The notes under the pieces: model-generated
Told to the model about the DNA's origin: nothing
Seen by the model: only the letters and a program-made list of their open reading frames with translations
The model's database searches: none
Position numbers and translations under genes: made by a program
Shown here: piece after piece, positions 53,084 to 62,170 of the stretch
How the letters are laid out: the number at the start of each line of letters is the position of its first letter
Numbering within the stretch: position 1 is the first letter of the stretch
DNA from: Streptomyces sp. LaPpAH-108
GTDB lineage: Bacteria > Actinomycetota > Actinomycetes > Streptomycetales > Streptomycetaceae
Assembly: GCF_000373625.1 (NCBI RefSeq)
Contig: NZ_KB891988.1
Location: 124,001 to 188,000, forward strand
Direction: 5' to 3'
Length of the DNA stretch: 64,000 bases

Positions 53084-54745
53084 GTGGTGACCTTGGACGT
53101 ACGGCCCCAGCTGCTCGACACACTCTCCGCCCTGCGCGACCGTGTCGCCGCGGCCCGCTTCCCGCTGCCCCTCGCGGGAGCACCGCGCGTGCGCGCCAAC
53201 CGCGACGAACTCCTCGCACAGCTCGACGACTACCTCGTACCCCGGCTCCGCTCGCCCGAAGCGCCGCTGCTCGCGGTCGTGGGCGGCTCGACCGGCACCG
53301 GCAAGTCGACCCTCGTCAACTCCCTCGTCGGGCGCCGGGTCAGCGAGGCGGGCGTCCTGCGGCCGACCACCCGCACGCCGGTCCTCGTCTGCCATCCGGA
53401 GGATCATCACTGGTTCAGCGGGATGCGCGTCCTGCCCGACCTCACCCGCGGCCCGCTGCCCCAGAGGGACACGCGCGGCACGCGAGACATGCACTTCGGC
53501 ACACGCAACACACACCGCGACATGCGCGACACGCACCAGGACCCCCACGACGACCACCCCGCGCGCGTACTGCGCGTCGAGACCGCCGAGAGCATCCCCC
53601 GCGGGCTCGCCCTCCTCGACGCCCCCGACGTCGACTCCCTGGTGGCCGAGAACCGCGTCCTCGCCGCCGAGCTGATCTGCGCCGCCGACGTCTGGATCAT
53701 GGTCACCACGGCCGCCCGCTACGCCGACGCCGTCCCCTGGCACCTGCTGCGTACCGCCAAGGAGTACGACGCCACCCTGGTGACCGTCCTGGACCGGGTG
53801 CCGCACCAGGTCGTCGCCGAGGTCTCCCGGCAGTACGGCGCCCTGCTCACCAAGGCCGGGCTCGGCGACGTACCCCGCTTCACGGTGCCCGAGCTGCCCG
53901 AGTCGGCCCGGGGCGGCGGACTGCTGCCCGCCTCCGCCGTCGCGCCCCTGCGCGCCTGGCTGCTGCACCACTCCCAGGACCCCGCCGCCCGCCACCAGGT
54001 CCTCGCCCGCACCGCGCACGGCCTCCTCGACTCGCTGAAGTCCCGGATGCCCGAGCTGGCCGGGGCCGCCGCCGCGCAGTACGCCGCCACCCTGCGGCTC
54101 ACCTCCGCCGTCGACCACGCCTACGACAGCGAGCACGCGCGCGTACGCGGACGCGTCACCTCCGGCGGCGCTCTCGCCGGGGACGCCCTCAAACGCTGGC
54201 GCGCCTTCCCGCTGGACTGCACCGCGGGTGAACTCCTGGACGCCCTGGTCGAGAGCCTGGCCGAGCTGCTGCTGTGCGCCGTGACCGCCGCCGACGAGCG
54301 GATGCACGAGGCATGGCGCCGCGAGCCCGCCGCCAAGGCCCCCGAGCTGACCGCCCACGACCCAGCCCCGGAGCCCCCCGAGCACCGCATCGGCCTCGCG
54401 GTACGGCGCTGGCGGCGCGAGCTGGAGGAGTACGCCGAGGACGAGGTGCGCGAGCTGGAACGCGGCGCCGCCGTCGACGCCGAGGTTGTCGCCGCGCTGG
54501 TCGCCACCGCCGTGCTCGGTGGACACCGCGCGCGTACGGCGGGGGAACGGCTCGCCGAGCGGATCGGCCCCCATGGCGCGCTGCGGCTGCGCGACCGGGC
54601 CGGGCGGCTGCTCACCGAGCACGTCGACCGCGTGATGCACACCGAGCGTGAACGCCGTCTCGCCCCCCTCGACGCCCTGGACGTCCACGCCGAATCACAG
54701 GCCGAACTCATCGCCGCGCTGTCCGTACTGCAGAAGGAGAGGTGA
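53084..54745 (+). CDS. dynA: Dynamin-like GTPase, first of a pair
   Basis: A 553-residue GTPase. P-loop [17 protein letters not shown] and the switch I-like [17 protein letters not shown] identify a dynamin-family G domain; DAPDVDSL is the G3-like motif. The C-terminal half is helical and ends in coiled-coil-like, charged segments. It fits DynA of Streptomyces, which with DynB stabilises FtsZ rings in sporulation septa. Between residues about 125 and 160 lies a low-complexity insert rich in Arg, Asp, Thr and His. The start is one of two adjacent GTG codons (53084/53087); the ribosome site is poor. Naming A versus B follows gene order. Confidence 0.82.
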   Translation: MVTLDVRPQLLDTLSALRDRVAAARFPLPLAGAPRVRANRDELLAQLDDYLVPRLRSPEAPLLAVVGGSTGTGKSTLVNSLVGRRVSEAGVLRPTTRTPVLVCHPEDHHWFSGMRVLPDLTRGPLPQRDTRGTRDMHFGTRNTHRDMRDTHQDPHDDHPARVLRVETAESIPRGLALLDAPDVDSLVAENRVLAAELICAADVWIMVTTAARYADAVPWHLLRTAKEYDATLVTVLDRVPHQVVAEVSRQYGALLTKAGLGDVPRFTVPELPESARGGGLLPASAVAPLRAWLLHHSQDPAARHQVLARTAHGLLDSLKSRMPELAGAAAAQYAATLRLTSAVDHAYDSEHARVRGRVTSGGALAGDALKRWRAFPLDCTAGELLDALVESLAELLLCAVTAADERMHEAWRREPAAKAPELTAHDPAPEPPEHRIGLAVRRWRRELEEYAEDEVRELERGAAVDAEVVAALVATAVLGGHRARTAGERLAERIGPHGALRLRDRAGRLLTEHVDRVMHTERERRLAPLDALDVHAESQAELIAALSVLQKER

Positions 54746-54748
54746 GCG

Positions 54749-56743
54749 GTGACCGCCGTCGCCGACCAGAACCACACGGATCGCAGGGACCACCCGGACG
54801 GCAGCTCCGACGGCACGGGGCCGCCGGACCGCGCGGATCGCCCGAGGGGCCGTACGGAGCACGCCGGAGGCGTCGCGGCGAGCGGGTACGTCCCTCAGCC
54901 CGCGCCGGAAGCGGGGCGCCCCGGCAGCGGCGGTACGGAGGCCGACGGCGCCGGACACGCGCGCGTACCCACCGCGTCCTCCGGCACCGACGGCGCGGCC
55001 CCCGCCGCCCCGAAGAACGACACCTCCGCCTCCGCCGAGCCCTGGGGCGACGGCCTCATCGCGCGCCGCGCCACCGACAGCGCCGCCCCCGACGAGCAGC
55101 GCTCCCCGCTCGACACGCCGACCCGAGGCGGCACCTCCGCCCCCGGCACACTGCCCCTCGCCTACGACGGCGCCCTGCGCTCCCGCCTGGACGCGCTGCG
55201 CGAACTCGTCGGCCTCTCGCGCGCGCGTCTCGACAACCACACCCTCGCGGAGGCGGCCCGCGTCCTGGACGAGGCGTCCGCGCGGCGCAGGCTCTCCGGG
55301 CAGCACACCGTCGTCGCCATCGCGGGCGCGACCGGGAGCGGCAAGTCGCAGCTGTTCAACTCGCTGGCCGGGGTGCCGATCTCCGAGACCGGCGTCCGCC
55401 GCCCGACCACCTCGTCGCCCATCGCGTGCAGCTGGAGCGACGGCGCCGCCGCCCTCATCGACCGCCTCGGCATCCCGGGACGGCTGCGCCGCCGTCCGGT
55501 GCCGGGCCCCGAGGGCGAGGCACCGCTGACCGGACTGGTCCTCGTGGACCTGCCCGACCACGACTCGGCGGCCGTGCAGCACCGCGACCAGGTCGACCGC
55601 ATCCTCAAGCTGGTCGACGCGGTGATCTGGGTCGTCGACCCCGAGAAGTACGCCGACGCGGCCCTGCACGAGCGCTATCTGCAGCCGATGGCCGGGCACG
55701 CCGAGGTGATGTTCGTCGTCCTCAACCAGGTGGACCGGCTGCCCGGTGAGGCCGCCGAGCAGATCCTGGACGACCTGCGCCGCCTCCTGGACGAGGACGG
55801 CGTCGCGCTCGGCGAGCACGGCGAACCGGGCGCCACGGTGCTCGCCCTGTCCGCGCTCACCGGCGACGGTCTCGGTGAACTGCGCTCCGCGCTGGGCAAG
55901 TTCGTGGCGGAGCGCGGAGCCGCCGCCCGGCGGGTCTCGGCCGACGTGGACGCCGCGGCGAGCGGGCTGCGGGCGGTGTACGCCGCCGGGCAGGGCGTCG
56001 AACTCGGCGAGGACGCGCGCGAGGAGTTCGCCGACCGGCTCGCCGACGCGGTGGGCGCCACCGCCGCCGGTGACGCCGCCGAGCGGGCCTGGCTGCGCAA
56101 CGCCAACCGTGCCTGCGGCACGCCCTGGCTGCGGCTGTGGCGCTGGTACCACGACCGGGGCGGGCCGCCCACCGGCAAGCTGGCGGTACGTCCCGCCGCC
56201 GACACGGAGGCCACGGCCCGCCAGCGCGTCGAACAGGCGGTCCGTACGGTGTCCGACCGCGCCTCGGCCGGGCTGCCAGGACCCTGGGCGCAGGCGGTGC
56301 GCGAGGCGGCCGTACGGGGGTCGCAGGGGCTGTCGGAGTCGCTGGACGAGCTGGCGGCCGGGGCGGGACTGCCGCCGGGCCGCCCGCCCCGGCCCGGCTG
56401 GTGGCCGGTGGCGGTGCTCGCGCAGGCCGCGATGACGTTGCTCCAGGTCGTGGGCGGGCTGTGGCTCGCGGGGCAGATCGCGGGGGTGCTGGCGCCCAAC
56501 CTGTGGGTTCCAGTGCTGCTGATGCTGTGCGGGATCGTGGGCGGGCCGCTGGTGGAGTGGAGCTGCCGACTGGCGGCGCGGGGGCCCGCGCGGCGGTACG
56601 GGCAGGCGGCGGAGCGGCGCTTGCGGGAGGCGGCGGCGAGCTGTGGGCGGGCCCGGGTGCTCGATCCGGTGGCGGCGGAGCTGCTGCGGTACCGGGAGGT
56701 GCGGGAGCAGTACGGGAAGGTGAGGCGGGCGGGGGTGGGGTGA
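54749..56743 (+). CDS. dynB: Dynamin-like GTPase with two C-terminal membrane helices
   Basis: A 664-residue protein. The first 130 residues are a disordered Pro/Ala/Asp-rich extension. The G domain has AGATGSGKSQLFNSLAG, GVRRPTTSSPI, LVDLPDHDS and VLNQVDRLP (N/TKxD-like). Near the C-terminus two hydrophobic helices (WWPVAVLAQAAMTLLQVV and LWVPVLLMLCGIVGGPLV) should anchor it in the membrane. It fits DynB, which links the dynamin pair to the division site. It starts three bases after dynA ends, with AAGGAGAGG upstream, so they are one operon. Confidence 0.85.
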   Translation: MTAVADQNHTDRRDHPDGSSDGTGPPDRADRPRGRTEHAGGVAASGYVPQPAPEAGRPGSGGTEADGAGHARVPTASSGTDGAAPAAPKNDTSASAEPWGDGLIARRATDSAAPDEQRSPLDTPTRGGTSAPGTLPLAYDGALRSRLDALRELVGLSRARLDNHTLAEAARVLDEASARRRLSGQHTVVAIAGATGSGKSQLFNSLAGVPISETGVRRPTTSSPIACSWSDGAAALIDRLGIPGRLRRRPVPGPEGEAPLTGLVLVDLPDHDSAAVQHRDQVDRILKLVDAVIWVVDPEKYADAALHERYLQPMAGHAEVMFVVLNQVDRLPGEAAEQILDDLRRLLDEDGVALGEHGEPGATVLALSALTGDGLGELRSALGKFVAERGAAARRVSADVDAAASGLRAVYAAGQGVELGEDAREEFADRLADAVGATAAGDAAERAWLRNANRACGTPWLRLWRWYHDRGGPPTGKLAVRPAADTEATARQRVEQAVRTVSDRASAGLPGPWAQAVREAAVRGSQGLSESLDELAAGAGLPPGRPPRPGWWPVAVLAQAAMTLLQVVGGLWLAGQIAGVLAPNLWVPVLLMLCGIVGGPLVEWSCRLAARGPARRYGQAAERRLREAAASCGRARVLDPVAAELLRYREVREQYGKVRRAGVG

Positions 56744-56780
56744 GGACCCCTTCTCCGGCTCGCCGCTCGTCGTCGGGACG

Positions 56781-56810
56781 CCCCGTCACCCACTCGGGTG
56801 GCGGGGTTTT
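56781..56810 (+). terminator. Terminator after the dynamin-like pair
   Basis: CCCCGTCACCC and GGGTGGCGGGG (one G-U pair) enclose a short loop and are followed by TTTT. It separates the dynamin operon from the SSB gene. Confidence 0.75.
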
Positions 56811-56946
56811 CCACAGGTCAGCGGGCGGTCCACAGCGCTCGGCGGGGTCGGCGGAAGGGGTGCAGTCTGGTCGCACGCAGGCCGTACGGGAAGGGCTCGT
56901 ACGGGGGACGGCCCGGCGTCGTGGCGCCGGGTGAGGAGGGGTTCGG

Positions 56947-57420
56947 ATGAACGAGACCGTGGTGTGCGTGGTGGGCAATGTGGCGACGCAGCCGCTGTAC
57001 CGGGACATGGCGACGGGGCCGTCGGCCCGCTTCCGGCTCGCGGTGACCTCGCGCTACTGGGACCGGGAGAAGAGCGCCTGGACGGACGGACACACCAACT
57101 TCTTCACGGTGTGGGCCAACCGGCAACTCGCGGTCAATGTGGCCGCGTCGGTGGAGGTGGGCCAACCGGTCGTGGTCCAGGGCAGGTTGAAGGTGCGCTC
57201 GGAGACACGGGAGGGGCAGCAGAGCTGGGCGTCGGCGGACATCGACGCGGTGGCGATCGGGCACGACCTGGCGCGCGGTACGGCGGCGTTCCGGCGCTCA
57301 GCCCGGCCGGACACGCCACCTCGTGCGGCGGTACGTGCGGAGCCGGAGTGGGAGACGACGCCGGGTGACGCAGCGGGGGAGCCGGAGCAAAGTCCGGCGG
57401 AGACAGCCGGGGTGACGTGA
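56947..57420 (+). CDS. ssbB: Single-stranded DNA-binding protein, SsbB type
   Basis: A 157-residue OB-fold protein: VVGNVATQPLYRDM at the start, ARFRLAVTSRYWD and TNFFTVWANRQLAVNVAASVEVGQPVVVQGRL. The tail is short and lacks the acidic DDxPF tip by which replicative SsbA recruits partners. In Streptomyces the second SSB, SsbB, is linked to chromosome segregation in spores. GAGGAGGG precedes the ATG. Its neighbours, the dynamin-like GTPases, act in sporulation septation, so the region joins DNA handling with septum formation. Confidence 0.88.
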   Translation: MNETVVCVVGNVATQPLYRDMATGPSARFRLAVTSRYWDREKSAWTDGHTNFFTVWANRQLAVNVAASVEVGQPVVVQGRLKVRSETREGQQSWASADIDAVAIGHDLARGTAAFRRSARPDTPPRAAVRAEPEWETTPGDAAGEPEQSPAETAGVT

Positions 57421-57762
57421 TGTCAGCCGCACTGGACTGATGGTGCGTCAGGCCCTGCGGGGCGGCGCACGGGTCCGCTCGGAACGGAACCGCGACTTAT
57501 CGACGGATGGGTGCCGAAGAGGCCGAACGCGCGGAACACCCCTCTTCCCGCCCTTACCGACCGGTGGATTTATCGACAAGCCCGGTTCGTTCTCAGTGTG
57601 CGCGATAACGATTGCGGCTCGGATCGGCCTCCGGAGACCGGACCCCGGCAAGTGGGGTCGCGTTGATCCATAGGATGCCGGGCGTGCCCCCTCGGGGGCA
57701 GCCGATTTCTGCTGGTGGGACCGTCCCCCACGTCCAACAGGTCCTGCTCGAAGGGGAATTCT
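57421..57762. other. 342-bp region upstream of the thioester adhesin gene
   Basis: No gene seen. It holds two direct copies of TTATCGAC (57497-57504 and 57570-57577) and a possible -10 TAGGAT at 57671-57676. It should contain the adhesin promoter. Confidence 0.45.
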
Positions 57763-59169
57763 GTGCTTGGTGCGTTCTCTGGGATAACCCGGTCCGCCGT
57801 GCCCGCCCGTCTCGGAGCGGTGGCCCTGGTCTCCGGCCTGGCGGCGGTGGGTGTGCTGTCCGGCGCCGGTACGGCCCTGGCCGACGAGGCTCCGCGGACC
57901 CAGGGCGGGGCGACGGCCACGATCAACGGCCTCAAGACGTACGGCGAGGCCGTGATCCACGAGGACGGTACGGATCTGACGGTGCCCGCGGGCCTGTTCG
58001 AGATGTCCGTGGACGGCGGCGGCACCCTCCAGACGTACTGCGTCGACCTGCACAACCCCACCCAGCGCGACGCGCACTACCAGGAGACCCCCTGGAGCGG
58101 CACCTCGCTGGGCGCCAACAAGGACGCCGGGCGCATCCGCTGGATCCTGCAGAACTCGTACCCCCAGGTCAACGACCTCGCCACGCTCGCCCGCAAGGCC
58201 GGGGCGCGCGGGCTGACCGAGCAGGACGCGGCGGCCGGTACCCAGGTGGCCATCTGGCGCTACTCGGACGGCGCGAAGGTCGAGGCGGTGGACCCGGACG
58301 CCGAGAAGCTCGCGGACTACCTCCAGCGGAGCGCCCAGAACACGGCCGAGCCGCAGTCCTCCCTGACGTTGGACCCGCCCGCCGTCTCCGGGCACTCCGG
58401 TGATCTGCTCGGACCGGTGACCGTGCACACCAACGGCGGCACCGTGACGGTGACCCCGCCCGCGGAGGCGGCTGCCGCCGGAGTACGGATCATCGACAAG
58501 ACCGGCAAGGTGATCACCTCGGCGCGGGACGGCAGCCGGTTGTACTTCGACGTCCCCGAGGACGCGCCGGACGGCTCCGCCCAGCTGACCGTCCAGGCGT
58601 CCACCACCGTGCCGGTGGGCCGCGCCTTCGCCTCCGACTCCCGCAGCCAGACCCAGATCCTGGCGGGCTCCAGCGAGTCCACGGTCTCCGCGACCGCGAG
58701 CGCCACCTGGGCCGCCGAGGGCGCGATACCCGCGGTCTCGGCCCGCACGAACTGCGCCAAGGGCGGGGTGGACGTCACCGTCGCCGACAAGGGCGACCAG
58801 CCGTTCACCTTCCAGTTGATGGGCGAGGAGCACACGGTCCAGGCCGGAGCCACGACCACGGTCTCCGTCCCCCTCCAGGAGGACCGGAGCTACGACTTCA
58901 CCGTCACCGGCCCCGACGACTTCAGCCGCCGCTTCACCGGCGTCCTCGACTGCAAGACCCAGGGCGCCCTCACCACCAAGTCCGCCCAGACCCTCAGCGA
59001 CCCCACCCCCGTCGCCCTCCCCGCCGACACCCCGCCCAGCACCGACCTGGCGGCGACGGGCGGCTCGGCGATCACTCCCTTGATCGCCGGAGTGGCGATC
59101 GGCTTCGTGGTGATCGGCGGAGCGGTCCTGGTGATCCTGCGCGGGCGCGAGGCGCGGGCGGGGGAGTAG
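57763..59169 (+). CDS. Wall-anchored Cys-Gln thioester adhesin-like protein
   Basis: A 468-residue surface protein. After the signal peptide (to about residue 40), a thioester domain has Cys93 in TYCVDLHNP and Gln161 in GTQVAIWRY, which can form an internal Cys-Gln thioester able to bind host or surface amines covalently. Two beta-rich domains follow. The C-terminus is LAATGG, a hydrophobic helix and RGREARAGE, a class E-type sortase signal. The GTG at 57763 has AAGGGGA upstream. Such proteins in Gram-positive pathogens mediate adhesion; the role in a soil actinomycete is unknown. Confidence 0.88.
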   Translation: MLGAFSGITRSAVPARLGAVALVSGLAAVGVLSGAGTALADEAPRTQGGATATINGLKTYGEAVIHEDGTDLTVPAGLFEMSVDGGGTLQTYCVDLHNPTQRDAHYQETPWSGTSLGANKDAGRIRWILQNSYPQVNDLATLARKAGARGLTEQDAAAGTQVAIWRYSDGAKVEAVDPDAEKLADYLQRSAQNTAEPQSSLTLDPPAVSGHSGDLLGPVTVHTNGGTVTVTPPAEAAAAGVRIIDKTGKVITSARDGSRLYFDVPEDAPDGSAQLTVQASTTVPVGRAFASDSRSQTQILAGSSESTVSATASATWAAEGAIPAVSARTNCAKGGVDVTVADKGDQPFTFQLMGEEHTVQAGATTTVSVPLQEDRSYDFTVTGPDDFSRRFTGVLDCKTQGALTTKSAQTLSDPTPVALPADTPPSTDLAATGGSAITPLIAGVAIGFVVIGGAVLVILRGREARAGE

Positions 59170-59211
59170 CGGGGCGTCCCGGGCAGTCGTCGGGTCCGGG
59201 ATGCTGGGGGC

Positions 59212-60240
59212 ATGCGTGCTTCTCGGCTGATTCGGATGGCGTTGCTCGTGCAGTCGCGGCCCGGGGTGACCGCTGCCGAGATTGCTCGGGAGCTGGAGGT
59301 TTCCGAGCGGACGGTGATCCGGGACGCACAGGCGTTGCAGGACGCGGGGGTGCCGGTCCGGTCCGAGCGGGGGCGTGCGGGTGGGTATCGGCTGGCGCCG
59401 GGGCATCGGACCCGGCTGACCACGCTGCATCCCAGCGAGGCGGAGACGCTGTTCCTGTCCGGACTGCCTACGGCGCTGCGTGATCTCGGGCTGGCGGGGG
59501 CGGCGGACGCGGCCCGGCTGAAGCTGTCGGCGACCCTGCTGCCGTCGTTGCGGGAGGCGGCCGAGTCGTCGGTGCGGCGGTTCCATCTGGACGCCCCGGC
59601 ATGGTTCCGGGAGCCGTCGGTGCCGGAGTTGCTGCCGGAACTGGCCCGGGCGGTGTGGTCGGACCGTACGGTCGAGCTGACGTACGCGCGGCCGGGGCGG
59701 GACGGGGCGCCGCCGGACTCGGTGATCCGTCTGCTGGAGCCGTACGGGCTCGTGCTGAAGGCGGGGGTCTGGTACGTCGTGGGCCGCGTGCCGGGGGAGG
59801 GGCGGGGGCGGCACGGTGCCTGGCGTACGTACCGCGTCGATCGGGTGACCGCGCTGTCCGCCGCGCCCGGTCTCGACGAACCCTTCGTCCGCGACCCGTC
59901 CTTCGACCTGGCCGCGCACTGGCAGGACCAGGCGGTCGAGTTCGCGCGGGCGCTGCTGCGTACGACCGTCACCGTGCGCCTGACGGAGCGGGGGCTGCGG
60001 CGGCTGCCCGCCGTGGTGGACCCGGCCGGGGTCGGTGAGGCGCTGGGTTCCGCGACCGCGCCCGACGACGCCGGGCGCGTCACGCTCGACCTGCCGGTGG
60101 AGTCGGAGGAGGTGGCCTTCGCTCAACTGGCCGAGCTGGGTGCGGAGGTGGAGGTGCTGGCCCCGGCGAGCCTGCGCGCCCGCTTCCGTGAGCGGGCGCG
60201 GGCCGTTGCCGAGCTGTACGGGGCGGGGGATCAGCGGTAG
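59212..60240 (+). CDS. WYL-domain transcriptional regulator (YafY/DeoR-like)
   Basis: A 342-residue regulator. The N-terminal HTH is TAAEIARELEVSERTVIRDAQAL with the wing GRAGGYRLAPG. The middle is a WYL-like domain (GLVLKAGVWYVVGRV, WRTYRVDRVTAL) and the C-terminal WCX segment follows. WYL proteins sense nucleic-acid or nucleotide ligands. The 3' end overlaps the convergent SDR gene by 10 bp. Its target may be that neighbour or itself; no operator was recognised. Confidence 0.9.
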   Translation: MRASRLIRMALLVQSRPGVTAAEIARELEVSERTVIRDAQALQDAGVPVRSERGRAGGYRLAPGHRTRLTTLHPSEAETLFLSGLPTALRDLGLAGAADAARLKLSATLLPSLREAAESSVRRFHLDAPAWFREPSVPELLPELARAVWSDRTVELTYARPGRDGAPPDSVIRLLEPYGLVLKAGVWYVVGRVPGEGRGRHGAWRTYRVDRVTALSAAPGLDEPFVRDPSFDLAAHWQDQAVEFARALLRTTVTVRLTERGLRRLPAVVDPAGVGEALGSATAPDDAGRVTLDLPVESEEVAFAQLAELGAEVEVLAPASLRARFRERARAVAELYGAGDQR

Positions 60241-61184
60241 TCGTCCGGCGTCCCGGGCTTCCCGCCGAACTTGACCTCCTCGAAGTACGCCCACGCGTCC
60301 GGTCGGCTGCCGTCCACGTCCCGTACGTCGTAGACCTTGGCGAGTTCCGCGCTGGAGGCGGACTTGCGGTTCCAGCGGGCCGCCCTTTCCGGGTCGGCGG
60401 CGAGCGCGGCGACCGCGCGGGCGAGGTAGTACGGCGACTCCGCGATCGCGAAGTCCGGCTCCTGGACGGCGGCGTCGCGCCAGTTCTCCTCCGCCACGCC
60501 GAAATGGGCGAGCATCTGCTCCGAGCGCAGGAACCCCGGCGTCACGGCGACCGCCGCGCCGCCGTACTCCGCCAGCTCCTCGCCCAGCCCGAAGGCGATG
60601 CGGATCGGGGCGGTCTTCGCGAGGTCGTAGTAGAGGTTGTCGCGGTAGCGGCGGTTGAACTCCGCCGTGCCGTCGGTGACTTCCACCAGCAGTGGTGCGT
60701 CGGAGCGGATCAGCAGCGGGAGCGCCAGCGCCGCGGTGATCACATGCGACCGCACCCCCAGCTCCAGAATCCGCAGCCCGTCCGCGAGCGGCGTCTCCCA
60801 GCTCTTCTTCCCGAACACCGAGCCGACGAGCAGGTGCTCGCCGCCCCAGAGGTCGTTGACGAGGATGTCCAGCCGCCCCTGCTCGCGGTCGATCCGCTCG
60901 ACGAGGGCGCGTACCTGGTCCTCGTCCAGATGATCGGTGGGGACGGCGACACCTGTGCCGCCCGCCGCGCCGACCAGCTCCGCGGTCTCCTCGATGGTCT
61001 CCGTCGCCCTGCCGACCTCGCTGACGCGGTCCCGGGTGGTGCGGCCGGTGACGTACACGGTGGCTCCGGCCCGGCCGAGTTCTACGGCGAGCGCGCGACC
61101 GGCGCCTCGGGTGGCTCCGGCGACCAGTGCGATGCGGTCGGTGAGGGGGCGGGGGGTGTTCTGGGCGGTGGTGTCGTTGTCCAT
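60231..61184 (-). CDS. Short-chain dehydrogenase/reductase
   Basis: A 317-residue SDR. The cofactor motif is GATRGAGRALA, a variant of TGxxxGxG; VNDLWGG replaces the usual NNAG; YYDLAK supplies the catalytic Tyr and Lys. It is longer than typical SDRs with a C-terminal extension containing YDVRDVDGSRP. The ATG at 61184 is used; a GTG five codons upstream is possible. Substrate unknown. It is convergent with the WYL regulator gene. Confidence 0.87.
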   Translation of the reverse strand: MDNDTTAQNTPRPLTDRIALVAGATRGAGRALAVELGRAGATVYVTGRTTRDRVSEVGRATETIEETAELVGAAGGTGVAVPTDHLDEDQVRALVERIDREQGRLDILVNDLWGGEHLLVGSVFGKKSWETPLADGLRILELGVRSHVITAALALPLLIRSDAPLLVEVTDGTAEFNRRYRDNLYYDLAKTAPIRIAFGLGEELAEYGGAAVAVTPGFLRSEQMLAHFGVAEENWRDAAVQEPDFAIAESPYYLARAVAALAADPERAARWNRKSASSAELAKVYDVRDVDGSRPDAWAYFEEVKFGGKPGTPDDYR

Positions 61185-61375
61185 GCCACCACGGTGCACG
61201 CCAAAGGTGACAGTTCACGTCACCCTTTCTGGCAGTGCCGGATTCCGGCGCGCTTCGGCGTACCAACCCGCGTGCGCGTGTGGCGCCGATGCCGCCCGTC
61301 TTGCGCCCTGCCGTACGCCTGTACGGTCGCGCACCCTGGGGTCGACGCATGCCGTGAGCTGCCTGGGGGTGGACG

Positions 61376-61543
61376 GTGGGGGAGTGGAAGCAGGGGAAGT
61401 GCGGCTGGCCTACGGAGGCTGGGCGCCGCTGCCAGAACAAGACGATGAAGGGGACGGCGCGCTGCTATCGCCATCAAGGGGAGTGGACGCAGCGGGGACA
61501 GGCCGAGTTGAAGAAGAAGGGGGCTCGGCGCCGTAAGAAGTAG
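61376..61543 (+). CDS. Small Cys-rich basic protein (possible zinc knuckle)
   Basis: A 55-residue protein in a gap between annotated-size genes. It begins at a GTG preceded by TGGGGG and contains GKCGWPTEAGRRCQNKTMKG and ARCYRHQG: three Cys and one His at positions 9, 19, 30 and 33 that could bind zinc. The end is strongly basic (LKKKGARRRKK). The C-G-x-P-T-x-x-G-x-x-C pattern recalls a short zinc-ribbon module seen in phage and plasmid proteins. Codon bias is moderate. Function unknown; it could also be the remnant of a longer mobile-element gene. Confidence 0.5.
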   Translation: MGEWKQGKCGWPTEAGRRCQNKTMKGTARCYRHQGEWTQRGQAELKKKGARRRKK

Positions 61544-61558
61544 CCCCGTGCCTGAGAT

Positions 61559-62113
61559 TCAGCGCCCGTCGGCTTCTGTGAGGGCCCGCCCGAGCCGCCC
61601 ACTTCCTGGGTCAGGTGAAAGGGCGAGCCCGGGGGTGTCCAGCATGCCGGTCACGGTCAGCGTCCCCGTCGACGTTGCGGTCAGCCATTCCGCGAGGGTG
61701 ATTCCCTGGGGCCACAGCCTGCCGTCCTCAGTGCACCACATCGGCCCCGCCGGGTCGCGGAAGTCGACCAACGACCAGCTGGTGCAACCCCAGTCGTAGA
61801 TCAGGACCAGGCCGGCGGGGACGAGTCCGGACGGGTCCGGGCCGTCCTCGTACAGCTCGGCGATGTCGCGGAAGCTGCCCTGCGGGTGACCGCCACGGAC
61901 GCCCAGGATGCCGTCGTCCGGGCCGAAGCCGCCGTTGGCCACCTCGGTGTAGAGGCGGCGCAGGAGTGGGGGCATCGGGAAACCGATGGTTCGTTCCGCG
62001 TCGGCGACGGCTCCCGAGGTGGTGGGTGGGGGCAGGGACAGCCCCTGAGTCGCGGCGTGCACGGTGGCCACCACCTCGTCGTCTGTCACCGGCAGCGGTG
62101 GTCTCGGCTTCAT
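61559..62113 (-). CDS. SMI1/KNR4-family protein
   Basis: A 184-residue cytosolic protein. AERTIGFPMPPLLRRLYTEVANGGFGP followed by GVRGGH and VLIYDWGCTSWSLVD are the SMI1/KNR4 (SUKH) signatures. In bacteria many SUKH proteins act as immunity proteins against nuclease toxins, but they also occur alone. No toxin gene is adjacent, so an immunity role is only a possibility. The ATG follows GAGAGGGG. Confidence 0.85.
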   Translation of the reverse strand: MKPRPPLPVTDDEVVATVHAATQGLSLPPPTTSGAVADAERTIGFPMPPLLRRLYTEVANGGFGPDDGILGVRGGHPQGSFRDIAELYEDGPDPSGLVPAGLVLIYDWGCTSWSLVDFRDPAGPMWCTEDGRLWPQGITLAEWLTATSTGTLTVTGMLDTPGLALSPDPGSGRLGRALTEADGR

Positions 62114-62170
62114 GGCGCCCCTCTCTCAGGAACAAGCCCGTCAGGCTTTGCGGGCCCGCGAGCGCCCCGG

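Noticed and set aside
57448..61440. Very long minus-strand open frame (1,330 codons) spanning several genes
   Set aside because: It is antisense to the thioester adhesin and WYL genes and reads as Arg/Pro/Gly-rich low-complexity protein. This is the usual third-position GC shadow.
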